Assembly (NCBI RefSeq): GCF_039941015.1
Contig: NZ_JBDVFI010000031.1
Length of the DNA: 64,000 nucleotides
From: Sedimentitalea sp039941015
GTDB taxonomy: Bacteria > Pseudomonadota > Alphaproteobacteria > Rhodobacterales > Rhodobacteraceae
Strand: one strand, 5' to 3'
The position numbers and the translations under genes are program-made. Below are positions 17,572 through 25,723 of this stretch, piece by piece (position 1 is the first letter of the stretch; each line of letters opens with the position of its first letter). The notes below the pieces were generated by a model that was given only the letters and a program-made list of their open reading frames with translations, made no database searches and had not been told where the DNA came from.

Positions 17572-18371
17572 CGGATTTGTCACGTAAGACGGCGCTGGTC
17601 ACGGGATCAGTGCAGGGCATTGGCCTCGCGATCGCCGAGGCGCTTGCTGGGGCAGGTGTGCGGATCGCGCTGCATGGGTTGGCTGGCGATGCACAGATCA
17701 ATGAGGTTTGCACGCATCTGACTCAGGTGGGTGCGCCACAGGCAGAGTTTTTTCCGGGTGATCTGCGCAACCCCGAGGAAATCGGCGATCTGATGCGTGC
17801 CGTTTCCTATTGGGGTGGTGCCGATATCCTCGTGAACAACGCGGGAATCCAACACACCGCACCGTTGACCAAGATGCCAGCCGAGACATGGGATTCGATC
17901 CTCGCGGTCAACCTGAGTGCTGCGTTTCACACGATGCAGGCGGCATTGCCCGAGATGGTCCGGCGTGGTTATGGGCGCGTCATCAATATTTCTTCTGTGC
18001 ATGGACTTGTGGCCAGCAAGTACAAGGCACCCTATGTGGCGGCGAAACATGGGTTGGTCGGATTGTCCAAGGTTGCCGCACTAGAGCACGCGGCAAAGGG
18101 AGACCGCGCCAAGGGGGGCGTGACCGTCAACTGTATTTGTCCGGGGTGGACCAACACAGCAATCATCGAGCCGCAGATTGCCGATCGCCTTGATGCGTTC
18201 GGTGGTGATCGCGACGCGGTGATCGCCGACCTGCTGAAGGAAAAACAACCCAGCCTGCGCGGGTCCGACCCTTCGGAAATCGGCGCGCTGGCGTTGTGGC
18301 TGTGTAGTCCGTTGGCGCATAACCTCACAGGCGCGGCAATCCCGATAGATGGAGGATGGACCGCGCAATAG
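17568..18371 (+). CDS. bdhA: 3-hydroxybutyrate dehydrogenase-like SDR
   Basis: The product is 267 residues and a classical short-chain dehydrogenase: TALVTGSVQGIG for NAD binding (Thr-Gly-x3-Gly-x-Gly), NNAG at about residue 90, active-site Ser in INISSVHGLVASKYKA and Tyr/Lys in PYVAAKHG. The SSVHGLVAS-YKAPYVAAKHGLVGL block and PGWTNTAIIEPQI are diagnostic of D-3-hydroxybutyrate dehydrogenase, which interconverts 3-hydroxybutyrate and acetoacetate in PHB turnover. It overlaps the upstream ligase gene by four bases, so the two are coupled. Confidence 0.88.
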   Translation: MTDLSRKTALVTGSVQGIGLAIAEALAGAGVRIALHGLAGDAQINEVCTHLTQVGAPQAEFFPGDLRNPEEIGDLMRAVSYWGGADILVNNAGIQHTAPLTKMPAETWDSILAVNLSAAFHTMQAALPEMVRRGYGRVINISSVHGLVASKYKAPYVAAKHGLVGLSKVAALEHAAKGDRAKGGVTVNCICPGWTNTAIIEPQIADRLDAFGGDRDAVIADLLKEKQPSLRGSDPSEIGALALWLCSPLAHNLTGAAIPIDGGWTAQ

Positions 18372-18377
18372 GGTGTC

Positions 18378-18638
18378 CTATGGCTCCGGCTGCTGTTCCA
18401 GTTCACGCGCCTGCTGGTCCAGCATCTCCATGATCTTGATCTGAATTGCGGACGGGGGCGCGGTTTCCTGTTGATCGCCATTCCCGGTCTGTCGTTGTCC
18501 GGTCTGCCCAGATGCTGCGCCATCGGAAGCAGGAGTTACGGTTTTCGCAATGTCTGGCTGAACAGGATCAGGTGGCAGCGAGGCCGGATGGCCTGTTGAT
18601 TGTGGCGCCATTGCCGGCAGCGCAATCGAGATATTCAT
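18378..18638 (-). CDS. Small Pro/Gln-rich hypothetical protein
   Basis: The frame encodes 86 residues from ATG 18638 (MNISIALPAMAPQ). I do not recognise it. It is low-complexity, rich in Pro, Gln, Ala and Thr over about residues 10-55, with a C-terminal predicted helix (IQIKIMEMLDQQARELEQQ). It lies tail to tail with bdhA, six bases apart. Because of its composition it may be a poorly conserved protein or a spurious frame. Confidence 0.45.
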   Translation of the reverse strand: MNISIALPAMAPQSTGHPASLPPDPVQPDIAKTVTPASDGAASGQTGQRQTGNGDQQETAPPSAIQIKIMEMLDQQARELEQQPEP

Positions 18639-18869
18639 TTGATTGCTCCATTCATTTGTGGAGCCCTCACCCAATGTCCAGATTGTCCCGGGGTGGGTTA
18701 TCAAATGGTAAAATCTGAAGGCGACACACGTCATCACCTTTAAGCAAGTTTAGGAAAATCGCCCGTATTGCGCTGTGAAAGGTGGGCCAATACAGCACCC
18801 TTTTTCGCAACTGGTACTGATCTTATATCTGCGTGCCCGCATTGTTTTACCGAATCGTGAATCGCCCCG

Positions 18870-18904
18870 AATGTCGGCAGTGTGGGACAAGCCGGACATT
18901 TTAT
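18870..18904 (-). terminator. Hairpin downstream of the SDR gene
   Basis: AATGTCGGC at 18870-18878 pairs with GCCGGACATT at 18891-18900 with one bulged base. It lies about 35 bases beyond the end of the leftward SDR gene and may terminate it; the T tract (TTTTAT) is on the plus side, so direction is uncertain. Confidence 0.35.
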
Positions 18905-18938
18905 AAGCGTAGCCAATGCCGGCTTTCAACAGAAGTGA

Positions 18939-19685
18939 TTATCGGCCACCAGCGATGTCAAGGATGCTACCAGTGCAATAAGACGCCTCGTCGCTGCAAA
19001 GCCAGGCAATCGCATCGGCGATCTCTTGTGCTGTGCCAGGTCTCGCCATCGGGACATTCTGGCCAAGTCGTTCAGCACGGTCCGGCTGCCCACCGCTCGC
19101 ATGTATTTCCGTTTCGATAAGTCCTGGCCTAACGGCATTTACTCGGATGTTTTGACTGGCAAGCTCTTTGGATAATCCTAATGTCAAAGTGTCCATGGCT
19201 CCTTTACTCGCAGCGTAGTCAACATACTCAAAGGGAGATCCGAGGCGTGCGGCAGCGGAAGATACCAGGACGATAGACCCGGTCTTACCAACCTTTTGGC
19301 TCGGCAACCGCCGAGACGCTTCGCGTGCGAAGAGAAATGATCCCAAAACGTTTGTATTGAACATCATCTGAAGACGCTCGATTGGCATTTCAGATAACGG
19401 CATCGACGGCGCGACGACACCTGCGTTCACGACGACAGCATCAAGACTGCCAAAGAACTTATGGGTTTCATCAAACGCAGCCAATACATCTGCCTCACTT
19501 GATGTATCACCTTGGATCAAAAAGGCTTTGCCGCCAGTATCTTCGATAAACATCTTAGTTTGCTTCGCCGCCTCAATACCGGAACGAAACGTGTAGGCGA
19601 CTTGCCATCCCTTTTTAGCCATCGCGATAGCCGTGGCCCTGCCGATCCCTCTGGAGCCTCCGCTAATAAGTACGGTCTTCTTCAT
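18939..19685 (-). CDS. SDR-family oxidoreductase
   Basis: The product is 248 residues and a classical SDR: VLISGGSRGIGRATA for cofactor binding, VVNAGVV for the NNAG-equivalent, active-site Ser in IVLVSSAAARLG and Tyr/Lys in YVDYAASKGAMD. The ending CTGSILDIAGGR is typical. It most resembles NAD(P)-dependent sugar or 3-oxoacyl-type reductases (YgfF-like); the substrate is not known. Its ATG overlaps the stop of a decayed NUDIX gene, so it was once the second gene of a coupled pair and may now be poorly expressed. Confidence 0.9.
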   Translation of the reverse strand: MKKTVLISGGSRGIGRATAIAMAKKGWQVAYTFRSGIEAAKQTKMFIEDTGGKAFLIQGDTSSEADVLAAFDETHKFFGSLDAVVVNAGVVAPSMPLSEMPIERLQMMFNTNVLGSFLFAREASRRLPSQKVGKTGSIVLVSSAAARLGSPFEYVDYAASKGAMDTLTLGLSKELASQNIRVNAVRPGLIETEIHASGGQPDRAERLGQNVPMARPGTAQEIADAIAWLCSDEASYCTGSILDIAGGR

Positions 19686-20138
19686 GTTGAGAGCTCCATT
19701 GTTTGATGCCTGAGGGTCATTTCAAGCATTGTATCTATATCTTGGCTGAGTTGAAGCTGCCCTTCAGAGATATCATCTCTCGCGGCTGGCTCGCCGGAAA
19801 TATAGTCACGTGCCACAGCGACCAAATATAGGTGAAATCCCGTGCTGCCTTGGGTATTCGTAATGATCGTATCTAGGCCGATAAAAGTACGTGATGGTTT
19901 GGCATGAACGGTTGTTTATTCAAACAGCTCGCGACAGGCTGCGGCACCTGTGCTTTCACCAAGTCGACATAACCGCTTGGGACCCCCAAAGCTCCGCGTC
20001 GGGTTCATTCTTTCTACGAACAAGTAGCAGTTCGTGCTTGCGAACGACGACAGCTAACGCGGCCAGCTTAGAGCAAGTCATTAATCCGAAACCTAATTTA
20101 TCTATGCGGACATTCGCTGGTATGCAGAATTGTTGCAA
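19682..20138 (-). pseudogene. Decayed NUDIX hydrolase
   Basis: Reading leftward from 20138, the first part gives KLAALAVVVRKHELLLVRRK and DAELWG, a NUDIX start. The frame is then lost: two single-base deletions near 20000-19980 are needed to restore (V)PSGYVDLGE. The next frame continues LGESTGAAACRELFE, the Nudix box, and stops at TAA 19918-19916 exactly where the second Glu of RELxEE is expected (GAA to TAA). After that stop the same frame reads TTVHAKPSRTFIGLDTI and FHLYLVAVARDYISGEPAA, the NUDIX C-terminal half, to a TGA overlapping the SDR start. NUDIX enzymes hydrolyse nucleoside-diphosphate derivatives; this copy cannot. Confidence 0.85.
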
Positions 20139-20202
20139 AATGTACTCAAAACGGACCTCTTGTTGATGCTAGTGCCGACCGAAAGGATACGATCTACCAA
20201 CA

Positions 20203-20220
20203 CGGGCCGTAAGGGGCCCG
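20203..20220 (-). terminator. Possible second hairpin after livF
   Basis: CGGGCC at 20203-20208 pairs with GGCCCG at 20215-20220 across a 6-base loop, about 50 bases past the livF stop. There is no T tract on the minus strand, so it is a weak candidate. Confidence 0.35.
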
Positions 20221-20257
20221 CGTCTTGTCGGCTAGTTGGTCGTGCGGCGGGGTGGTT

Positions 20258-20275
20258 TGAACCGCAGACGGTTCA
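20258..20275 (-). terminator. Hairpin overlapping the livF stop codon
   Basis: TGAACCG at 20258-20264 pairs perfectly with CGGTTCA at 20269-20275 across a 4-base loop; on the minus strand the livF TGA is the first three bases of the hairpin. It could end the liv transcript or protect its 3' end. Confidence 0.4.
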
Positions 20276-21028
20276 GATCGCCAGATACTCGGAGCGAAGT
20301 TCTTCGTTTTCAAGAACCTCTGCGGCAGATCCATCAAAGACGATACCGCCGGTGTCCAGAATGACCGCACGATCCGCGAGTTCGAGCGCGCGGACGGCGT
20401 TCTGCTCGACGATAACGGTGGTCATGCCCTGTTCCTTGATGTGGATCAGCGTCTTTTCGATCTCATCCACGATCACCGGTGCCAGCCCTTCATAGGGTTC
20501 ATCCAGCAAGAGCACCTTGATGTCCCGCGTCAGCGCCCGGGCGATGGCCAGCATCTGTTGTTCACCACCAGACAGCGTCACGCCTTCTTGCATCCGGCGC
20601 TCGCCCAGACGGGGGAACAGATCATAGACCCGCTCAATCGACCAACCGATCGGCGGTGCGATCTGGGCGAGTTTCAGATTTTCCTCGACAGTGAGGCCGG
20701 CGATGATCCTGCGGTCTTCTGGTACGAGGCCCAGTCCGACGGACGCTGCTTCGTAACTGGCCATTTTGTGCAACGGCTGATGGTCCAGCCAGATTTCGCC
20801 CTGGCGCACCTGTGGATCGCCAAGGCGCGCGATAGAGCGCAAGGTCGATGTCTTGCCCGCGCCGTTTCTGCCTAAGAGCGCAAGGATCTCGCCTTCGTGG
20901 ACGTTAAAGCTGATGCCCTGAACGATATAGCTTTCACCATAGTAGGCATGCAGATCCCAGACCGAGAGAAAGGCTGGCGCGGTTGTTGCCTGATTGGCGT
21001 TTTTGGAAAAGTCCGGTTTGACGTTCAT
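20273..21028 (-). CDS. livF: Branched-chain amino acid-type ABC transporter ATP-binding protein
   Basis: The product is 251 residues. It has Walker A LLGRNGAGKTSTL, signature LSGGEQQMLAIARAL, Walker B VLLLDEPYEGLAP and the switch histidine replaced by glutamine (VIVEQNAVRAL), as is typical of LivF. It is one of two ATPases powering the importer. It is the last gene of the operon, 12 bases after livG. The N-terminus carries about 18 extra residues compared with the usual family start. Confidence 0.95.
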   Translation of the reverse strand: MNVKPDFSKNANQATTAPAFLSVWDLHAYYGESYIVQGISFNVHEGEILALLGRNGAGKTSTLRSIARLGDPQVRQGEIWLDHQPLHKMASYEAASVGLGLVPEDRRIIAGLTVEENLKLAQIAPPIGWSIERVYDLFPRLGERRMQEGVTLSGGEQQMLAIARALTRDIKVLLLDEPYEGLAPVIVDEIEKTLIHIKEQGMTTVIVEQNAVRALELADRAVILDTGGIVFDGSAAEVLENEELRSEYLAI

Positions 21029-21040
21029 GTGTCTGACTCC

Positions 21041-21796
21041 TTACGCCGACTCGCCGAGATAGGCTTCGCGGACCTTGGGGTTGCCCCGGATGTTTTCGGG
21101 GGCGTCCTCGACCAATGGGGTGCCTTGCGCCAGAACCGTGATCCGGTCAGCGAGCGAGAACACCACGTGCATGTCATGTTCGATGATGGCGATGGTGATG
21201 TCGCGTTCTTCCTTGATCTGCTTGAGCAGGTCGATGGTGTTATTGGTGTCGGCCCGTGCCATCCCGGCCGTCGGTTCGTCCAGCAACAGCAGGCGGGGTT
21301 CCTGCGACAGGCACATGCCGATTTCCAGACGCCGTTTGTCACCACGGGACATTGCAGCTGCATGCATGTCACGTTTGTCGATCATGTTCATGTCGATCAA
21401 CATCGCTTCGGCTTTTTCCACCACGTCCGTTTGCGACGGGATCGACACGATGGCGTTCATTTCGAACGATCCGTCCCGCTTGGCAAAACAGGGGATCATC
21501 ATGTTTTCCATGACGGTCAGATCGCCAAAGATCTCCGGAGTCTGAAACACGCGGGAAATGCCCATCTGGTTGATTTCATAGGGCGCCAGTCCGAGAACCG
21601 ATTGGCCATCAAACAGGACGCTGCCGGTATCGGGGATCAGCTTGCCCACTAGGCAGTTGAGCAGGGTCGATTTGCCCGCGCCGTTGGGGCCGATGATCGC
21701 GTGCACAGTGTTTTCAGCCACCGAGAGGTTCACATCTCCAAGGGCCTGCAGACCACCAAAGCGTTTGTTGACGCCTTTGACTTCAAGGATACTCAT
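21041..21796 (-). CDS. livG: Branched-chain amino acid-type ABC transporter ATP-binding protein
   Basis: The product is 251 residues: Walker A IIGPNGAGKSTLLN, the LivG-specific YEINQMGISRVFQTPEIF, signature MSRGDKRRLEIGMCL (a divergent LSGG), Walker B LLLLDEPTAGMA and H-loop IIEHDMHVVF. It pairs with LivF under the LivHM membrane core. The spacing is 11 bases from livM and 12 to livF, a tight operon. The signature SRGD instead of SGGQ is seen in some paralogous Liv/Urt-type systems. Confidence 0.95.
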   Translation of the reverse strand: MSILEVKGVNKRFGGLQALGDVNLSVAENTVHAIIGPNGAGKSTLLNCLVGKLIPDTGSVLFDGQSVLGLAPYEINQMGISRVFQTPEIFGDLTVMENMMIPCFAKRDGSFEMNAIVSIPSQTDVVEKAEAMLIDMNMIDKRDMHAAAMSRGDKRRLEIGMCLSQEPRLLLLDEPTAGMARADTNNTIDLLKQIKEERDITIAIIEHDMHVVFSLADRITVLAQGTPLVEDAPENIRGNPKVREAYLGESA

Positions 21797-21807
21797 GTGT
21801 CGTCTCC

Positions 21808-23001
21808 TTATTCCGCTGGCTCAGTGGATTTGGCGTTGTCACCTTTGGTGCCAGACCGCTTGCCGCGCCACCAGGCTGCGATGCGTTGACCACCTTCGAC
21901 CAACCCGCCGGGCAGGAAGATCACCACCAGCATGAACAGGATGCCGAGGGTCAGGTGCCAGCCCTTGCCGATGAATGGGTGCACGATGAACACCAGTGCG
22001 TCTTCAAGGCCATCGGGCAGAACGCTGAACCATTGATGCAGGACGGTGTCGTTGATCTTGGAAAAGATGTTCTCAAAGTACTTGATAAAGCCCGCACCAA
22101 GGATCGGGCCGATCAAGGTACCAGCACCACCAAGGATGGTCATCAGAACGACTTCGCCGCTGGCAGTCCACTGCATCCGCTCAGCCCCGGCAAGTGGATC
22201 CATAGAGGCCATCAGCCCGCCGGCCAATCCGGCATACATGCCGGAAATCACGAAGGCCGCCAGCGTGTAGGGACGGGTGTTGAGCCCGGTATAGTTCATC
22301 CGTTGTTGGTTTGACTTCACAGCCTTGAGCATCAGACCAAAAGGCGAGCGGAAGATGCGGATCGCGAGATAGACGACGATCAGCATGATGATCGCGCAGA
22401 GGTAATAGCCGGCGTTGAAATCAAAGGACCAAGGACCGACATCCAGCGTATAGGTCGACCGCATTTCCAGTCCAAACAGGTTGGTCAGCTTGGGACTGTT
22501 CGGCCCCATCAAGTACTGCGGATCGTCATTATAAACTTGAAGCCCGGTTTCGCCATTGGTGATCGGCGTCAGAACGGAATAGGCCAGCGCAAAGGACATC
22601 TGGGCAAAGGCCAACGTCAGGATCGAGAAATAGATGCCTGATCGGCGCAGCGAAACATAGCCGATCACCACCGCGAACAGGCCGGAGACGATGACCGCCA
22701 GCAGGATCGCGGGAACAACATTCATGCTGAGCAGCTTGAACATCCAGACCGCCGAGTAGGAGCCGACCCCGAGAAAGGCCGCGTGACCAAAGGACAGATA
22801 GCCGGTCAGGCCAAAGAGAATGTTGAACCCGACCGCAAAGATGCCAAAGATCACAAAGCGCTGCATCAGGTCGGGGTATCCCGCGTTGAATTGCGCCATG
22901 GCTGATCCTTCGGGGAAGGGGTTCAGAAGGATAGGGGCGAACATGGTCAGGATGGCGACCACGATCAGCAGGCTTGTGTCTCGTTTGTTAAGTCCGAGCA
23001 T
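21808..23001 (-). CDS. livM: Branched-chain amino acid-type ABC transporter permease
   Basis: The product is 397 residues with about nine to ten hydrophobic segments. It has the LivM signature GLTGYLSFGHAAFLGVGSY, GIYFSILTLAFAQM and GVGTLIGP-like segment (ILGGAGTLIGPILGAGFI). It forms the membrane channel with LivH. An insert at about residues 150-200 between helices is longer than in E. coli LivM, as in amide/urea-type and other marine Liv systems. It lies three bases after livH. Confidence 0.94.
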   Translation of the reverse strand: MLGLNKRDTSLLIVVAILTMFAPILLNPFPEGSAMAQFNAGYPDLMQRFVIFGIFAVGFNILFGLTGYLSFGHAAFLGVGSYSAVWMFKLLSMNVVPAILLAVIVSGLFAVVIGYVSLRRSGIYFSILTLAFAQMSFALAYSVLTPITNGETGLQVYNDDPQYLMGPNSPKLTNLFGLEMRSTYTLDVGPWSFDFNAGYYLCAIIMLIVVYLAIRIFRSPFGLMLKAVKSNQQRMNYTGLNTRPYTLAAFVISGMYAGLAGGLMASMDPLAGAERMQWTASGEVVLMTILGGAGTLIGPILGAGFIKYFENIFSKINDTVLHQWFSVLPDGLEDALVFIVHPFIGKGWHLTLGILFMLVVIFLPGGLVEGGQRIAAWWRGKRSGTKGDNAKSTEPAE

Positions 23002-23004
23002 GGC

Positions 23005-24036
23005 TTATTCCTCCATCACGCCCTTGCGGCCCATAAGGCCCCGAGGACGGGTGAGTAGAATGATGATGGCGACCACGTAAATGATGATCTGGTCGATGCC
23101 GGGCAGGATGGATTTGACTTCGTTCATCGAGGCGAAACTCTCAAGGATGCCCAACAGGAACCCCGCAAGGACCGCGCCGGGGAGGCTGCCCATGCCGCCG
23201 ACGACGACGACGACAAAGGACAGCACAAGAAAATCCATACCCATGTGGTAATTGGGTGAGTTGATCGGCGCGTACATCACCCCGGCAAGCCCCGCCACGG
23301 CGGCGGCGATGCCAAACATGATGGTAAAGCGACGGTCGATATTGATGCCCAATAGTCCAACGGTTTCGCGGTCAGCCATGCCCGCACGCACCACCATCCC
23401 AAAGGTGGTGAACTGCAGGAAGGCAAAGACCGCGCCGATGATGACCGTGGCAAACAGGAAATAGACCAGTCGCCAGTACGGATAGATGATGGCGTTCGGT
23501 TCAAACCCAAGAAGGACGCCGAAATCGAGCGATCCGCGGAACATGTCCGGGGCAGGGGTCGGGATCGGGTTGGCACCGTAGAAATACTTGATCACCTCTT
23601 GCAGCACGATGGCGAGGCCAAAGGTCACAAGGATCTGATCCGCGTGTGGGCGTTTGTAAAAATGCTTGATCAGTCCGCGTTCCATGATGAACCCGATGGC
23701 GATCATGATGGGGATCGAGAACAGGATGGCAAGCGGAACCGACCAATCGATGATTGCAGCGCCGATTTCGGGGCCGAACCAGCTTTCGATATAGGTGTTT
23801 TCAACCTTGAGCGGATTGCCCAGAAAGTCTTTCTGGGTCTCGTCGATGGTGATGTAGCCGATGGTCAGCAGCTTGTTCAGCGTCACAGCGCAGAACGCAC
23901 CGATCATGAACAGCGCGCCATGGGCAAAGTTCACCACGCCAAGCGTGCCGAAAATCAAGGTGAGGCCCAAGGCGATCAGCGCATAGGCAGATCCTTTGTC
24001 GAGCCCGTTCAGAATTTGCAGTAGGATTGCGTCCAT
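23005..24036 (-). CDS. livH: Branched-chain amino acid-type ABC transporter permease
   Basis: The product is 343 residues, with eight or so membrane segments. It carries the LivH start LLQILNGLDKGSAYALIALGLTLIFGTLGVVNFAHG and later GMADRETVGLLGINIDR and VVVVGGMGSLPGAVLAGFLLG. A hydrophilic insert at about residues 60-90 makes it longer than the typical 290-310. It is the first membrane gene after the binding protein (115-base gap). Confidence 0.94.
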   Translation of the reverse strand: MDAILLQILNGLDKGSAYALIALGLTLIFGTLGVVNFAHGALFMIGAFCAVTLNKLLTIGYITIDETQKDFLGNPLKVENTYIESWFGPEIGAAIIDWSVPLAILFSIPIMIAIGFIMERGLIKHFYKRPHADQILVTFGLAIVLQEVIKYFYGANPIPTPAPDMFRGSLDFGVLLGFEPNAIIYPYWRLVYFLFATVIIGAVFAFLQFTTFGMVVRAGMADRETVGLLGINIDRRFTIMFGIAAAVAGLAGVMYAPINSPNYHMGMDFLVLSFVVVVVGGMGSLPGAVLAGFLLGILESFASMNEVKSILPGIDQIIIYVVAIIILLTRPRGLMGRKGVMEE

Positions 24037-24151
24037 TGGTCCCCACCTTCGGGTTTGCCGGGCGACACGAGTAAAGGCACCGATGCCGTTCGCGTCGCTG
24101 GATCAAATGGGTCCGGCCGCAAACTGCGCGGCCAGACCATTTTCAGGAAAA

Positions 24152-25498
24152 TCAGGCGCCGGGGTTACACGCACCCAGCTGACCACCTGCAAACATCGGG
24201 TGATCAATCGGATAGGTGACCTGTGCTGCCGGCGTGATTTCGACAACTTCGAGAAGGTCGAATTCGCTGGTCGGATTCTCTTTGCCGCGCACAACCAGAA
24301 CGTCCTTGAAGCACTGGTGATCACCGGCACGATACAGTGTCGGACCATTACCCAGACCGTCAAACTCAAAGCCCTCCAAGGCTTCGCCGACGGCGCAGGG
24401 GTTAAAGCTGCCCGCGCGTGTGACGGCATCGGCATAGAGAAGAGTTTGCACATAGCAGGTGTGGGCGGCCTGGCTTGGTGGGAAGCCGTATTTGGTGCCG
24501 AACGATTTCACGAAGGCTTTGGAGCCATCGTCCTGCAGTGACCAATGCCAGTTGGTCGAGCCAAAGATGCCTTTGACGTTTTCGCCGGCACCACGGGCCA
24601 TCAGGCGCGAGTAGAGCGGAACGACGATTTCAAAGTTCTTGCCGTTGGCCTGTTTTTCGCGCAGCCCGAACTGAACGGCGTTGGTCAGCGAGTTGACCAT
24701 GTTGCCGCCATAGTGGTTCAGGATCAGCACATCGGCGCCAGAATTCAGAACCGGGGCGATGTAGGACGAGAAGTCGGTCGATGCCAGCGGTGTCTTGACC
24801 GTGTTCACGGTTTCCCAACCCAGAGCTTCGGTCGCGGCCTTGATCGACTCTTCCTGGGTCCAGCCCCAAGTGTAGTCGGCGGTCAGGTGATAAGCCTTGC
24901 GGTCCGCACCATAGGCTTTTTCCAGAACCGGGGCGAGCGCTGCGCCGGACATATAGGCGTTGAAGAAGTGACGGAAGCCGTTGGCCTTCTTGTCCTTGCC
25001 GGTGGTGTCGTTGGAGTGGGTGAGACCGGCCATAAAGATCACGCCCGCTTCCTGGCAGAGACCCTGAACCGCGATCGCAACGCCCGAGGACGAGCCGCCG
25101 GTGATCATGATGGCGCCGTCTTTTTCAATCATCGACTTGGCGCTGGCGCGGGCGGCGTCGGATTTGGTTTGCGTGTCACCGGTGACAAATTCGACCTTCT
25201 TGCCGAGAATGCCGGTACCATCCAGAGCCTTGGAATTGAAGGTGCTGAGCATGCCGCCATCACCCTCGCCATTCAGGTGCTCAACGGCCAATTCATAGGC
25301 GCGCAGTTCGTCGGCGCCTTCGTCGGCATAGGCGCCGGTTTGCGGTACGTTAAAGCCAAGCGTGACCGTGCCACCGGTCGGATCGTTGGTAACGGCCGAC
25401 ACGGACGACGCGGTAAAAATCGTCGGCAATGCGACGCCAGCTCCGGTTGCGGCACCCGTCTTGAGCACGCCGCGGCGTGTGAAGTTCGATTTGGACAT
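24152..25498 (-). CDS. Periplasmic substrate-binding protein of the liv-type importer (Tat signal)
   Basis: The product is 448 residues. A twin-arginine signal is visible (FTRRGVLKTG, then a hydrophobic stretch to about residue 35). The mature protein has the type I periplasmic-binding fold seen in Leu/Ile/Val, amide and urea binders: VTLGFNVPQTGAYADEGADELR, LGKKVEFVTGDTQTKSDAA, TGGSSSGVAIAVQ and HLTADYTWGWTQEE. Substrate cannot be read; the length and Trp/Tyr-rich pocket resemble UrtA/amide-binding relatives more than LivK. It heads the operon, divergent from an XRE regulator. Confidence 0.9.
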   Translation of the reverse strand: MSKSNFTRRGVLKTGAATGAGVALPTIFTASSVSAVTNDPTGGTVTLGFNVPQTGAYADEGADELRAYELAVEHLNGEGDGGMLSTFNSKALDGTGILGKKVEFVTGDTQTKSDAARASAKSMIEKDGAIMITGGSSSGVAIAVQGLCQEAGVIFMAGLTHSNDTTGKDKKANGFRHFFNAYMSGAALAPVLEKAYGADRKAYHLTADYTWGWTQEESIKAATEALGWETVNTVKTPLASTDFSSYIAPVLNSGADVLILNHYGGNMVNSLTNAVQFGLREKQANGKNFEIVVPLYSRLMARGAGENVKGIFGSTNWHWSLQDDGSKAFVKSFGTKYGFPPSQAAHTCYVQTLLYADAVTRAGSFNPCAVGEALEGFEFDGLGNGPTLYRAGDHQCFKDVLVVRGKENPTSEFDLLEVVEITPAAQVTYPIDHPMFAGGQLGACNPGA

Positions 25499-25614
25499 TT
25501 ATTCCTCCCGTTTTGACCGTGCAGCGTCATAACGTGATGATGCGCACGGGCACTATTGTGCAAACTCAGTATTGGGTGGCGATGGAAAATCGCGCAATAA
25601 GTCGCTTGAAAAAA

Positions 25615-25627
25615 ACAATAATATTGT
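25615..25627. promoter_or_regulatory. AT-rich palindrome in the divergent promoter
   Basis: ACAATAATATTGT is a perfect 13-base palindrome with a central A, in the only AT-rich stretch (about 25600-25640) between the binding-protein gene and the XRE regulator. It is a candidate operator for that regulator, which is inferred from position only. Confidence 0.35.
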
Positions 25628-25723
25628 AAATAAATACACAGGGCGCGCTGATGGTTTGTAAATTGTCTTATGTTGCAATGCAGAAAGCCATTGATAACTC
25701 GCTGAAAAGGAGATTCCCGCGAC

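Noticed and set aside
24545..25516. 323-codon frame on the plus strand opposite the binding-protein gene
   Set aside because: Glycine- and valine-rich shadow of the Tat-exported binding protein.
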